Part shown: positions 17,165 to 27,629 of the stretch, in pieces
Layout: each line of letters begins with the position of its first letter
How positions within the stretch are numbered: position 1 is the first letter of the stretch
Assembly (NCBI RefSeq): GCF_028885415.1
Contig: NZ_CP118527.1
Span: 4,836,001-4,900,000 of the forward strand
Length of the DNA stretch: 64,000 nt
Direction of reading: 5' to 3'
Source: Streptomyces coeruleorubidus
GTDB lineage: Bacteria; Actinomycetota; Actinomycetes; Streptomycetales; Streptomycetaceae
Program-made: the position numbers and the translations under genes
The notes under the pieces: generated by a model
What the model was told of the DNA's origin: nothing
Database searches by the model: none
What the model saw: the letters and a program-made list of their open reading frames with translations, nothing else

Positions 17165-18025
17165 ATGAACAGCGTTCCGCAGCACCTGCTGAGCGAGGAC
17201 CGCCAGGAATACGAGCGGATCCTCGATGAGGCGCTGCGCTCCGCCCCACACCGTCCGGAGCTGGCCGCTGTCGGACAGCGGCTCAACCCCGAACAACTGC
17301 GCACCATGGCGCTGAACGCCACCGCGCTCATCACGGCGGCCGCGTCGACCGAGTACCAGCACTACGTCAAGGCCCGTGAGGAACTGCGCCATCCGGCGCC
17401 GTCCAGCCAACCGGCCGTGCGTGAATCCGGCTCCTCCGAGCCGGACACGGGCGCGGCGGGCCTCGCCGCCACCATGGGGGAGGTCGCCGAGACCGCCGGC
17501 GCGGGCGCCATCGCCGTCGTCGCCGTCCTCGCCCCCGTCCTCGCCGGAACCGCCGCGGCGATCTTCCTGCTCGTCGGCTACATCCTCCAGATGCTCAACC
17601 CCGAGCAGACGTTCGCCCGAACCATGCTCACCACGGGCTGGGTGTTCGGCGCCGTGACCGCGGTCGCGATTCTCGTCGCCGCGGTGGGACTGCTGATCAC
17701 CGCCCTGCGCAACAAGCCGACGGCCGAAAGCGGTCCGCACGGCGAACTGCAAAGGGAGGTGGACCAGGCCAGGGAGGCCTGGCGCGAGGCCCTGCTGGAA
17801 CAAGGCATCCTGCCCTTCCTCCGGGAGGCCCTCGTCGACCCGAGTGCGACCGCCGCGCTGCACCACACCTCCCCGTCCACGCCGGTCAGCCGCATCCCGC
17901 ACCTCGGCTACGACCGCCCGGGTTTCACCAGCCCGGAGGACGGCAACCCCGGCTCGCGGCCGAGCTTCAGCAGCCCGGACTACACCAGCCCGGACTTCGG
18001 AGGACCGGAACACCAGCCGGAGTAG
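17165..18025 (+). CDS. two-helix membrane protein with Ser/Pro-rich tail, function unknown
   Basis: 286 residues. Residues ~1-80 are soluble and helix-rich (LSEDRQEYERILDEALRSAP). Two hydrophobic segments follow, one around GAIAVVAVLAPVLAGTAAAIFLLVGYI and one around VFGAVTAVAILVAAVGLLITAL. The C-terminal ~100 residues are cytoplasmic or exposed, with a repeating motif of type F-(T/S)-S-P-(E/D) ending GGPEHQPE. I know similar Streptomyces hypothetical proteins but no function. Start set at the second ATG because the G-run lies 6 nt before it; the ATG 6 nt upstream would be too close. Convergent with thiC. Confidence 0.75.
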   Translation: MNSVPQHLLSEDRQEYERILDEALRSAPHRPELAAVGQRLNPEQLRTMALNATALITAAASTEYQHYVKAREELRHPAPSSQPAVRESGSSEPDTGAAGLAATMGEVAETAGAGAIAVVAVLAPVLAGTAAAIFLLVGYILQMLNPEQTFARTMLTTGWVFGAVTAVAILVAAVGLLITALRNKPTAESGPHGELQREVDQAREAWREALLEQGILPFLREALVDPSATAALHHTSPSTPVSRIPHLGYDRPGFTSPEDGNPGSRPSFSSPDYTSPDFGGPEHQPE

Positions 18026-18061
18026 CCGTGTGGTCAGCGCCAGGGGCCAGACCGCTCCCGC

Positions 18062-18096
18062 GGGCCAGGGGACCAGGGACCACCGGTCCCCGGCCC
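18062..18096. terminator. bidirectional terminator hairpin
   Basis: GGGCC-A-GGGGACC (18062-18074) pairs with GGTCCCCGGCCC (18085-18096), 12 bp with one bulged A. It lies between the convergent membrane protein gene and thiC. There is no U-tract, as is usual in Streptomyces. Confidence 0.6.
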
Positions 18097-18116
18097 TCGG
18101 CCTGTGTGCGGACGGA

Positions 18117-20076
<1,960 letters not shown>

Positions 20077-20155
20077 TACAAAAGGTGCCTCCACGCTAGC
20101 GGCAATTCTGGCGCGGTGAACAGAGGGCCCCCCTCGTTCTTGCGATGATCGGTCG

Positions 20156-21838
20156 GTGACCACGATGCAGCGTCCTCCTCACCCACCGCCCGAACCGCCC
20201 CGCGGATCCGGCGCCGGCAACGGCAACGGCCGTGGGCGCGAGCACGATTTCGCCGCCCCGGGCGGGCTGGGGCCTGCCCGGGGACAAGCGCCCGGGCACG
20301 GGCCCGGTCCCAGGAACGGGCAGGGCGCCGGCCCGGCCGGGGCGTATGGTGCCGGCTCCGGAGGCTGGCAGGGCTCCGGCCCCGATGGAGGCGACAGGCC
20401 CGGCGGAGGACACGGTCACGGGGGAGGTGACGGGTCCGGCGAAGACCATGGTCCCGGCGGAGGCGACGGTCACGGCGGCGGCCACGGGCACGGCGGCGGC
20501 GGTCACGGAAACGGACCCGGCCCCGCACCGGGCGGCGGACACGGGCACTCGCACAGTCACAACCACGGTCCTGCCACGCCCGTCTCCATGCATCTGCGCA
20601 AGGTCATCGCGGCGGTCCTCATCCCCTTCGCCGCTGCCGTGCTGGTCGGTCTCGCCGTGCTGTGGCCGGGTGGCGCCCCGCCGCACGAGCGCACCGGCGT
20701 CGGCTTCGACCGGCAGACGCAGCAGGCCTCGGTCACCAAGGTCGTGGAGGTGAGCTGCAAGGAGGCCGGCGCCTCGGGAGTCCCGCCGACCGGCGACACG
20801 TCCACCGCCGAGGGTTCCTCCGCGGTGCAGCAGGAGAACGGCACCTGCAAGCGGGCGACGATCCGGGTCGACAGCGGCAAGGACAAGGGCCGCACCTTCA
20901 CCGAGATCGTCCAGCCCGATCAGTCCCGTCAGCTGCACGAGGGCCAGGAGGTCGTGGTCGCCTACGAGCCCTCCGCGCCGAGGGACCTCCAGTACTCGGT
21001 CACCGACATCAACCGCCGCCTGCCCATGACGCTGCTCGCCGGCATCTTCGCCCTCGCCGTCGTGGTCGTCGGGCGGCTGCGCGGTGTCATGGCCCTGGTC
21101 GCGCTGGCCATCAGCTTCCTGGTGCTGAACCTCTTCATCCTGCCCGCCATCCTCCAGGGCTCGAACCCGCTGCTCGTGGCGGTGGTGGGCGCGAGCGCCA
21201 TCATGCTCATCGCCCTGTATCTGTGTCACGGCCTGTCGGCCCGGACATCCGTGGCGGTGCTCGGCACCCTCATCTCACTGCTGCTGATCGGCGTCCTCGG
21301 CTCGCTGTTCATCGGCTGGGCCGCGCTCACGGGCAACACCGACGACAACACCGGTCTGATCCACGGCCTCTACCCGACGATCGACATGAGCGGTCTGCTG
21401 CTCGCCGGCGTCATCATCGGCTCGCTGGGTGTGCTCGACGACGTGACGGTCACGCAGACGTCGGCGGTCTGGGAGCTGCACGAGGCCAACCCGTCCATGG
21501 GCTGGCGCGGCCTCTACCGCGCGGGTATCCGGATCGGCCGCGACCACATCGCCTCGGTCGTCAACACGCTCGTCCTCGCCTACGCGGGTGCCGCCCTGCC
21601 GCTGCTCCTGCTGTTCTCCATCGCGCAGAGCAGTGTCGGGACGGTCGCCAACAGTGAGCTGGTCGCGGAGGAGATCGTGCGCACGCTGATCGGTTCGATC
21701 GGCCTGGTCGCCTCGGTGCCGGTCACCACGGCCCTGGCCGCGCTGGTGGTCTCGGCCGACCGCCCGGGAGCGCAGCCCGCCGTGGAGGCCGCTGCGGCCC
21801 CGGCACGCGGGGGGAAGGGCCGACGTCGCAAGCGCTGA
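20156..21838 (+). CDS. YibE/F-family membrane protein with His/Gly-rich N-terminus
   Basis: 560 residues. The N-terminal ~140 residues are Gly/Pro/His-rich (repeats such as GHGGGDGHGGG and GHSHSHNHG). A first membrane helix follows (KVIAAVLIPFAAAVLVGLAVLWPG), then an extracytoplasmic segment with two or three Cys, then a cluster of about seven helices matching the YibE/YibF multitransmembrane domain, including SLGVLDDVTVTQTSAVWELHEANP, a recognisable family block. Function of YibE/F proteins is not established; transport is guessed. The His-rich part may bind metal. GTG start, no Shine-Dalgarno; an ATG 9 nt later is an alternative. Confidence 0.88.
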   Translation: MTTMQRPPHPPPEPPRGSGAGNGNGRGREHDFAAPGGLGPARGQAPGHGPGPRNGQGAGPAGAYGAGSGGWQGSGPDGGDRPGGGHGHGGGDGSGEDHGPGGGDGHGGGHGHGGGGHGNGPGPAPGGGHGHSHSHNHGPATPVSMHLRKVIAAVLIPFAAAVLVGLAVLWPGGAPPHERTGVGFDRQTQQASVTKVVEVSCKEAGASGVPPTGDTSTAEGSSAVQQENGTCKRATIRVDSGKDKGRTFTEIVQPDQSRQLHEGQEVVVAYEPSAPRDLQYSVTDINRRLPMTLLAGIFALAVVVVGRLRGVMALVALAISFLVLNLFILPAILQGSNPLLVAVVGASAIMLIALYLCHGLSARTSVAVLGTLISLLLIGVLGSLFIGWAALTGNTDDNTGLIHGLYPTIDMSGLLLAGVIIGSLGVLDDVTVTQTSAVWELHEANPSMGWRGLYRAGIRIGRDHIASVVNTLVLAYAGAALPLLLLFSIAQSSVGTVANSELVAEEIVRTLIGSIGLVASVPVTTALAALVVSADRPGAQPAVEAAAAPARGGKGRRRKR

Positions 21839-21946
21839 TGGCTCGCCGACTCCGAAGTCATCTGCCCCGCCGTACGGAGAAGCGTTCCTGCACAGCTCGG
21901 CGGCATCCGGTGAAGCGTTACTCCACCGTGCCGCCCGACGGATGTC

Positions 21947-22381
21947 TCAGCCGGCGCCCTGTTCCGCCAGGATGCGGTCCAGGGCCTCCTCGAGATGGGC
22001 ATCGAAGTCGGCGAGCGAGCCTTCCTGGCCCAGCGGCACCAGCTTGTCGGTGCGGTCGAGGAAGGCGACGAGCGGTGCCGTCGACGACCGGAACAGCGCC
22101 TGGTCACTGCCCACCTGAAGCCGGATCAGCACCTCGCCCAGCGAGTCCGGTTCAACGGGCGTGACCCGCACGTCGCCCTCCCCGCACGGCCGGCCGACTC
22201 CGTCGATCAGCAACTCCCGGCCGAAAGCCCATGTCACCGGGGCATCACCGGGCAAGTGGAAGGTGAGCCGTACGGCATAGGGATCACTGGTCTCATAGCG
22301 CAGCTCCACCGGAATGCGGAAGGAGAGCTCCTCGGACACGAGAAAGCTCATCATGACCTCTGCCTGTACGGACTCGCGCAT
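21947..22381 (-). CDS. ssgA: sporulation-specific cell division activator SsgA
   Basis: 144 residues, the length and sequence of SsgA: MRESVQAEVMMSFLVSEELSFRIPVELRYE, then DPYAVRLTFHLPGDAPVTWAFGRELLIDG, LIRLQVGSDQALFR and TAPLVAFLDRTDKLVPLGQE. SsgA-like proteins occur only in morphologically complex actinomycetes. SsgA marks sites of septation and branching and promotes sporulation-specific division with SsgB and FtsZ. Start at MRESVQ is preceded by GGGG at a suitable distance; an ATG five codons upstream is also in frame. It lies directly downstream of its activator gene ssgR. Confidence 0.96.
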   Translation of the reverse strand: MRESVQAEVMMSFLVSEELSFRIPVELRYETSDPYAVRLTFHLPGDAPVTWAFGRELLIDGVGRPCGEGDVRVTPVEPDSLGEVLIRLQVGSDQALFRSSTAPLVAFLDRTDKLVPLGQEGSLADFDAHLEEALDRILAEQGAG

Positions 22382-22480
22382 CGCTAACCCCGTCATTCGC
22401 CGTGGACTGGCCGGGAACGAACCTCTGACACTTGATGGAATCTTGCTGAACGTACACAGCAGATCACAAGGAGTGAGTTT

Positions 22481-23329
22481 TCACATACTGATAGAGAGTG
22501 CGAGCGACCCGAGCAGACGCCCGACTTCGCCCTGCAACTGGCGGGCCGCCGGCAGCAGCCTGTCCTCCTGGTGGGCGGGCAGGGAGATGGCCAGCGTCGC
22601 GGCCGTGGTGCCGAGGGTGAGCGGAATCGCCGCGCAGACGGCGCCCAGGGCGTACTCCTGACGCTCGATCACAGGTTCCATACGTCGCACCCGCTCCAGA
22701 CGGCGCAGCAGGCTGTGGTTGTCCCGCACGGTGTACGGCGTGAGGGCCTGCACCGGATAGCGGTCGAGGTGGTCCCGTCGGGCCTCCTCGTCCAGCTGGG
22801 ACAGCAGGCACTGCCCGATGGCGTGCGCGTGCCCGGTCTCCCGGAAGTCGGCCCACTCCTCGACCGCGGGAGTGCCCGGGGTGTCGGAGACGCACATGAC
22901 CTCGATCTCGCCCTCGCGGTACACCGCGTAGTACACGGGGACGCCGAGCATGTCCCGCCAGTGCGCGAGCGCGTCGACGACGGTGCTGCGACGTTTCTGC
23001 CGTGCCCCGCTGCTGCTCAGCCGCTCGGCAGCCTCACCGAGGAAGAACAGGCCCTTGTCCCGGCGCAGATAGCCCTCGTGCACGAGGGTGCGCAGCAGGT
23101 GGTAGGTCGTGGGCAGGGCCAGCCCGGTCTCCCGGGCCAGTTGCTTGGCGGGGGCGCCGTATTCGTGCGCGGCGACGGTCTCCAGCAGGCGCATCGCGCG
23201 CTGCACGGATCCGATGAGGGTCGCCGGAGGGGGTGGCGTGGCGGGAGGCGGCTGCTCGGAGGGGGACGCCGAGCGGGGTTGCGCGGGGACGGTGTGCAGG
23301 TGGACACGTGCGGTGTCAGCCGGGGCCAA
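22481..23329 (-). CDS. ssgR: IclR-family activator SsgR
   Basis: 282 residues: an Ala/Pro-rich N-terminus, an IclR winged helix (ATLIGSVQRAMRLLETVAAHEYGAPAKQLARETGLALPTTYHLLRTL) and an IclR effector domain (GVPVYYAVYREGEIEVMCVSDTPG, HAHAIGQCLLSQL). Its place immediately upstream of ssgA on the same strand is the conserved ssgR-ssgA arrangement of Streptomyces, where SsgR activates ssgA transcription in development. The start is a TTG preceded by GGGAG at 6 nt. The 99-bp gap to ssgA should hold the SsgR-dependent ssgA promoter. Confidence 0.93.
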   Translation of the reverse strand: MAPADTARVHLHTVPAQPRSASPSEQPPPATPPPPATLIGSVQRAMRLLETVAAHEYGAPAKQLARETGLALPTTYHLLRTLVHEGYLRRDKGLFFLGEAAERLSSSGARQKRRSTVVDALAHWRDMLGVPVYYAVYREGEIEVMCVSDTPGTPAVEEWADFRETGHAHAIGQCLLSQLDEEARRDHLDRYPVQALTPYTVRDNHSLLRRLERVRRMEPVIERQEYALGAVCAAIPLTLGTTAATLAISLPAHQEDRLLPAARQLQGEVGRLLGSLALSISM

Positions 23330-23536
23330 GGGTCACTCCCGAAGCGCGAGGGGGTAGACCGTGCCGATGGACACGGGTGGAGATGTACGCCGCTCGCGGG
23401 GGATGTCCCCGCGTCGAGTTCCGGACTCTATTCGTCTGCCACCGCACGCAGACGGCCCGGAGGGGAAACTTCCCCCGGCCGAGGGAACCGGCGGCCCCGG
23501 GTGTTTCCCGCTACCCCCACCGGTTTCCCACCGGTC

Positions 23537-23749
23537 TCACCAGTCGCTGCGCGACGAGGAACTCGACGTGAACTTCCGTACGACGTAGATCAGTCCACCG
23601 ACCAGCGCCACGAAGACCAGCACCTTGAAGAGCAGTCCGATGACGAACCCGACCACGCTGGCGATCAGCCCGCCGAACACGACCAGGGCGATGACCGGCA
23701 CCGCGATCCACTTCACCCACCACGGCAGTCCCGTGAAGATCTCTCGCAT
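23537..23749 (-). CDS. small membrane protein (DUF5326-like)
   Basis: 70 residues, MREIFTGLPWWVKWIAVPVI followed by two close hydrophobic stretches (ALVVFGGLIASVVGFVIGLLF and VLVFVALVGGLIYVV) and a Ser-rich end (SSSSSRSDW). It is an inner-membrane protein known widely in Streptomyces as a domain of unknown function. In-frame codons upstream of the chosen ATG look non-coding. It is the only gene in the A/T-poor interval between ssgR and the cupin gene, on the same strand as both. Confidence 0.75.
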   Translation of the reverse strand: MREIFTGLPWWVKWIAVPVIALVVFGGLIASVVGFVIGLLFKVLVFVALVGGLIYVVRKFTSSSSSRSDW

Positions 23750-23914
23750 CGCTCTCGCCCTTACCTCTCCGCCCGTTCGAGTGCCGGGTCCTGTCGGTAC
23801 CTCTGGATCTCTGATGTCCTGCACTCGATGCTAGGTCCGAAAGAGGGCCCGGCGGGGGCCTCGCGCCCCTTGTCTCCCCCTGACCGGACCCCTAGGGAAC
23901 CCCGAGACGGTCCG

Positions 23915-24232
23915 TCACCTCTCGGGCGGAGAGAAGACCACCAGCACCCTCAGGTCCTCGGTGATGTGGTGGAACTTGTGCGCGACGCCGGCCGGCACGT
24001 AGATCACGCTGCCGCGTGCCACCTGCGTCGTCTCCAGACCGACGGTGATCGCGGCGCGGCCGCTCACAACGAAGTAGACCTCGTCCTGATTGTGCGGCTT
24101 CTGTGGATCCTGATCGCCCGCATCGAGGGCGTACAGGCCGACTGACATGTTCTGCTCCCGCAGAAACTGCAGGTAGGCGCCCTCGTTGGCGGCGCGCTCC
24201 GCCTCCAGTTCATCCAGCCGGAATGCCTTCAT
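23915..24232 (-). CDS. small cupin-domain protein
   Basis: 105 residues, a single-domain cupin. Motif 1 is seen as PHNQDEVYFVVSGRAAITVG and motif 2 as RGSVIYVPAGVAHKFHHI, giving His and Glu metal ligands. Members bind a metal and may be dioxygenases, isomerases or simply sensors; the reaction is unknown here. Start at MKAFRLDELEAER with AAGG just upstream; a longer reading frame extends 20 codons but overlaps the promoter of the divergent membrane-protein gene. Confidence 0.82.
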   Translation of the reverse strand: MKAFRLDELEAERAANEGAYLQFLREQNMSVGLYALDAGDQDPQKPHNQDEVYFVVSGRAAITVGLETTQVARGSVIYVPAGVAHKFHHITEDLRVLVVFSPPER

Positions 24233-24292
24233 CGCCTTGTCCGCCCCTGCCTCTTGTGCCCATGTCCGATCAGGTCTGCCACGATCAGACAC

Positions 24293-24670
24293 ATGATGAA
24301 TTTCCTAGTCAAGACGATCGCCAACGCGGGTGCCCTGGCGGTCGCCGTATGGCTGCTCGACAAGATCACCCTGACCGGTGACAGCACGGGCAAGAAGATC
24401 GGCACCCTGATCATCGTCGCGCTGATCTTCGGCCTGGTGAACTTCCTGGTCAAGCCGGTCGTCAAGCTTCTCAGCCTCCCGCTGCTGATTCTGACGCTCG
24501 GCCTGTTCACCCTGGTCGTCAACGCGCTGATGCTGCTGCTCACCTCGTGGCTGGCCGACCAGCTCGACCTCAGCTTCCACGTGGAGGGCTTCTGGACGGC
24601 CGTCCTGGGCGGCCTGATCATCTCTGTCGTCTCCTGGGCGCTGAACGTCGTCCTGCCCGACAAGGACTGA
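24293..24670 (+). CDS. four-helix membrane protein of the phage-holin-like (PF04020) family
   Basis: 125 residues with four hydrophobic helices. The family pattern is clear: MNFLVKTIANAGALAVAVWLL, then KKIGTLIIVALIFGLVNFLVKPVVKLLSLPLLILTLGLFTLVVNALMLLLTSWLAD. It is called phage holin family IV by annotation pipelines but is a chromosomal membrane protein of unknown function. Two adjacent ATG codons serve as possible starts; no Shine-Dalgarno is visible. The low-molecular-weight phosphatase gene begins 6 bp after the stop, so the two are co-transcribed. Confidence 0.85.
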   Translation: MMNFLVKTIANAGALAVAVWLLDKITLTGDSTGKKIGTLIIVALIFGLVNFLVKPVVKLLSLPLLILTLGLFTLVVNALMLLLTSWLADQLDLSFHVEGFWTAVLGGLIISVVSWALNVVLPDKD

Positions 24671-24676
24671 GCGCGC

Positions 24677-25168
24677 ATGACGTACCGCGTCTGCTTCGTC
24701 TGCACGGGCAACATCTGCCGTTCACCGATGGCCGAGATCGTCTTCCGCGCGCGCGTGGCGGAGGCCGGTCTCGACGGCCTGGTAGAGGTCGACAGCGCCG
24801 GCACGGGCGGCTGGCACGAGGGCGACGGCGCCGACCCGCGCACGGTGGCCGTCCTGGCGGAGAACGGCTACGCCACCGGCCACACGGCCCGGCAGTTCCA
24901 GCCGTCGTGGTTCTCCCGCCTCGACCTGGTCGTCGCCCTCGACTCCGGCCACCTCAGGGCGCTGCGCCGCCTCGCTCCCACGGAACAGGACGCGCAGAAG
25001 GTGCGTCTGCTGCGTTCGTACGACCCCGCCGCAGGCGACGACCTCGACGTGCCGGACCCCTACTACGGAGGCGCCGAGGGCTTCGAGGAGTGCCTTGAGA
25101 TGGTGGAGGCGGCGAGCGCCGGTCTGCTCGCCGCGGTGCGTGGGGATGTGGAGGGACAGGCGGCATGA
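24677..25168 (+). CDS. ptpA: low-molecular-weight protein tyrosine phosphatase
   Basis: 163 residues. The catalytic P-loop is near the N-terminus, CTGNICRS at 9-16 (Cys9, Arg15), and the general acid Asp is in DVPDPYYGG. This is the classic LMW-PTP fold; the Streptomyces PtpA acts on phosphotyrosine proteins and influences secondary metabolism. Start ATG follows the previous stop by 6 bp, and its own stop overlaps the next gene by 4 bp (ATGA), so translation of ptpA and the PLP lyase is coupled. Confidence 0.93.
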   Translation: MTYRVCFVCTGNICRSPMAEIVFRARVAEAGLDGLVEVDSAGTGGWHEGDGADPRTVAVLAENGYATGHTARQFQPSWFSRLDLVVALDSGHLRALRRLAPTEQDAQKVRLLRSYDPAAGDDLDVPDPYYGGAEGFEECLEMVEAASAGLLAAVRGDVEGQAA

Positions 25169-26391
25169 GCGAATCCGAGACGGGCGACGCGCATCGGGTG
25201 ACAGGCGACGCCGGTCCGGCGGCGGGTGCCGCGGGGCGGGTGGCGCGCGCCGTCGACCAGGTGGCCGCGGATGCCGGTGACGGCACGCGCGCGGTGCGGG
25301 CCGGGCTGCCCGAGCCCGCCAAGTACGAGCCCGCCCTGCCCGGCCCGGTGTTCGCCGCCCACTACCACCTGCCGGGCGAGCCCACCGGCCCCTACACCTA
25401 CGGCCGTGACGAGAACCCGACCTGGACGCTGCTGGAGCGCGCCGTCGGCGAGCTGGAGGCGCCCGGCCAGGACGGCGTCGAGACGCTCGCGTTCGCCTCC
25501 GGCATGGCCGCGGTCTCGGCGGTGCTCTTCTCCCAGCTGCGCGCCGGGGACATATGCGTCCTGCCCGACGACGGCTACCAGGCGCTGCCCCTGGTGCGCG
25601 CCCAGTTGGAGGCGTACGGCATCGAGGTGCGCACCGCCCCTACCGGCGGTGATGCCCAGCTCGACGTCCTCGACGGCGCGAAGCTGCTGTGGATCGAGAC
25701 CCCGTCGAACCCCGGGCTCGACGTGTGTGACATCAGGCGGCTCGCAGAGGCGGCACATACGCGTGGCGCCCTGGTGGCCGTGGACAACACCCTCGCGACA
25801 CCGCTCGGCCAGCGCCCCCTGGAGCTCGGCGCCGACTTCGCGGTGGCCAGCGGCACCAAGCAGCTCACCGGTCACGGCGACATCCTCCTGGGCTACGTCG
25901 TCGGCCGGAACCCCGAGGCCATGGCCGCCGTACGCCGCTGGCGCAAGATCGTCGGTGCCGTTCCCGGGCCGATGGAGGCGTGGCTCGCGCACCGTTCCAT
26001 CGCGACGCTCCAGATGCGGGTCGACCGGCAGAGCGCGACGGCCCTGGCGGTCGCCGAGGCGCTGCGCGAGCGGCCCGAGGTGACCGGGCTGCGCTATCCC
26101 GGGCTGCCGGGCGACCCCGCGCACAAGATCGCCGCGCAGCAGATGCGGCGCTTTGGGTGCGTGGTGTCGTTCACGCTGCCCACGCGCGCGCGTGCCGACC
26201 GTTTTCTCGACGCCCTGCGGCTCGTGGACGACGCGACGAGCTTCGGCGGAGTGCGGTCCACGGCCGAACGGCGCGGCCGCTGGGGCGGCGACGCGGTGCC
26301 GGAGGGCTTCATCCGCCTGTCGGTCGGCGCCGAGGATCCGGAGGACCTGGTGGCCGATGTGCTGCGGGCGCTGGACGCGTCGGCAGCCTGA
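25165..26391 (+). CDS. cystathionine gamma-lyase/synthase family PLP enzyme
   Basis: 408 residues. The Cys/Met-metabolism PLP fold is shown by YTYGRDENPTWTLLERAVGELE, ASGMAAVSAVLFSQLRAGD, WIETPSNPGLDVCDI, AVDNTLATPLGQRPLELGADFAVASGTKQ with the PLP lysine at 232, and a closing IRLSVGAEDPEDL. It should cleave or form C-S bonds of cystathionine-type substrates. The N-terminal ~45 residues are an Ala/Gly/Asp-rich extension not part of the fold. Overlaps ptpA by 4 nt. A strong terminator follows, closing the membrane protein-ptpA-lyase operon. Confidence 0.9.
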   Translation: MSESETGDAHRVTGDAGPAAGAAGRVARAVDQVAADAGDGTRAVRAGLPEPAKYEPALPGPVFAAHYHLPGEPTGPYTYGRDENPTWTLLERAVGELEAPGQDGVETLAFASGMAAVSAVLFSQLRAGDICVLPDDGYQALPLVRAQLEAYGIEVRTAPTGGDAQLDVLDGAKLLWIETPSNPGLDVCDIRRLAEAAHTRGALVAVDNTLATPLGQRPLELGADFAVASGTKQLTGHGDILLGYVVGRNPEAMAAVRRWRKIVGAVPGPMEAWLAHRSIATLQMRVDRQSATALAVAEALRERPEVTGLRYPGLPGDPAHKIAAQQMRRFGCVVSFTLPTRARADRFLDALRLVDDATSFGGVRSTAERRGRWGGDAVPEGFIRLSVGAEDPEDLVADVLRALDASAA

Positions 26392-26405
26392 CCCTCCCCC
26401 CCCAC

Positions 26406-26444
26406 GGACGGTCCGAGCCTCCCCCCTCGTGGCTCGGACCGTCC
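26406..26444 (+). terminator. hairpin terminator after the lyase gene
   Basis: Perfect stem: GGACGGTCCGAGCC (26406-26419) with GGCTCGGACCGTCC (26431-26444), 14 bp, loop of 11. It follows the lyase gene by 14 bp. Confidence 0.8.
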
Positions 26445-26590
26445 CCCGGTTCCGCGCGCAAGAACCGCGCGACCAAGGCTAGTTGACTCTCTGTCAGTGT
26501 CCAATCACAGTAGCGACAGAGACCTATCGACTTATTTATAGTTGGGCGCGGTCGGGGGGCCGGGAGCGGGGCCGAAGAGGGGAGAGCGGT

Positions 26591-27496
26591 GTGGATCTGG
26601 CCTTGCTGCGGACCTTCGTGACCGTGCACCGGGCCGGCTCCTTCACCCGCGCCGCCGCCCTGCTCGGCCTCTCCCAGCCGGCCGTCACCTCACAGATCCG
26701 CACGCTGGAACGGCAGCTGGGCCGCCCCCTGTTCCTGCGGCAGGCCCGTGGCGTGACCCCGACCAGCATCGGCGATGAACTCGCCCACAAGGCCGCACCG
26801 CATCTCGACGCCTTGGTGGAGATAACCGAGACCGGTCTCGACGACGACTCCTCCTTACGGACGCTGCACCTCGCCGGGCCTTTGGAGTTCACCGCGGAAC
26901 GGGCCCTGCCCGCCCTCACGGAACTGACCGGTGAGGACGGCCAGGGCTTCGCGTTGCGCGCTTCCTTCGGGAACGCCGAGGAAACGCTGGAAGGGCTTTC
27001 CGCCGGGCATCATGATCTGGCCATCAGCACAGCCCGTCCGCGCGGTGCCCTGCTCACGGCGACTGCGCTCTGCGACGAGGAGCACGTCCTGGTCGCCGCC
27101 CCGCGCTGGGCCGAACAGACCGGCGCCGGGCAGCCGGACCGCAAGCCGGAGCCGGCCCTGGAGCAGGTGCCCGTGGTGGAGGTGCACGAGTCGCTGCCCT
27201 TCGTCTCCCGCTACTGGGCCTCCGTCTTCGACTCGCGCCCGGCCGCCCCCGGCACCGTCGTCGTCCCCGACCTGCGTGCGGTCCTGGCGTGCGCGGTCGC
27301 GGGCGCGGGCCTGGCGGTGCTGCCCCGCTATCTGTGCGCCGCCGCGTTGGACGGGGGTGACGTCGTCGCCCTGCACGAGCCCGCGGTGCCGCCGCTGCGT
27401 ACGTACTTCCTGGTGGTGCGCACCGGGACGCTCGCGATGCCCCATATCGCGCGGGCCCACGAGTGGTTGCAGCGGGCGGCGGCCGACTGGTGCTGA
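26591..27496 (+). CDS. LysR-family transcriptional regulator
   Basis: 301 residues. The N-terminal winged helix is standard LysR: LALLRTFVTVHRAGSFTRAAALLGLSQPAVTSQIRTLERQLGRPLFLRQARGVTPT. The effector-binding half has the periplasmic-binding fold (LHLAGPLEFTAERALP, HHDLAISTARP, PDLRAVLACAVAGAGLAVLPRYL). Start is the GTG with GAGGGGAGAG just upstream. The preceding ~110 bp is A/T-richer than average and contains the promoter. No divergent target gene is present, as the neighbours run the same way, so the regulon is not clear. Confidence 0.9.
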   Translation: MDLALLRTFVTVHRAGSFTRAAALLGLSQPAVTSQIRTLERQLGRPLFLRQARGVTPTSIGDELAHKAAPHLDALVEITETGLDDDSSLRTLHLAGPLEFTAERALPALTELTGEDGQGFALRASFGNAEETLEGLSAGHHDLAISTARPRGALLTATALCDEEHVLVAAPRWAEQTGAGQPDRKPEPALEQVPVVEVHESLPFVSRYWASVFDSRPAAPGTVVVPDLRAVLACAVAGAGLAVLPRYLCAAALDGGDVVALHEPAVPPLRTYFLVVRTGTLAMPHIARAHEWLQRAAADWC

Positions 27497-27594
27497 GGAG
27501 GCGCCCGAGGGCGGGTGCCGGGTTGCGCGGGCGCAGATGCCGGCTGCCCGGACAGCGCCTCACCCTGAGGGCCCGTCCGGTGACGTTTCGCGAT

Positions 27595-27608
27595 GTTTCA
27601 CGTGGAAC
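27595..27608. promoter_or_regulatory. degenerate parS (one mismatch)
   Basis: GTTTCACGTGGAAC, one base from parS, 21 bp upstream of the Nudix start codon. Confidence 0.5.
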
Positions 27609-27629
27609 CAGCCGGGCCACATTTCACCC

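Noticed and set aside
24293..24670. Prophage holin
   Set aside because: Although the family is called phage holin, there are no phage genes around, and the gene is coupled to ptpA.
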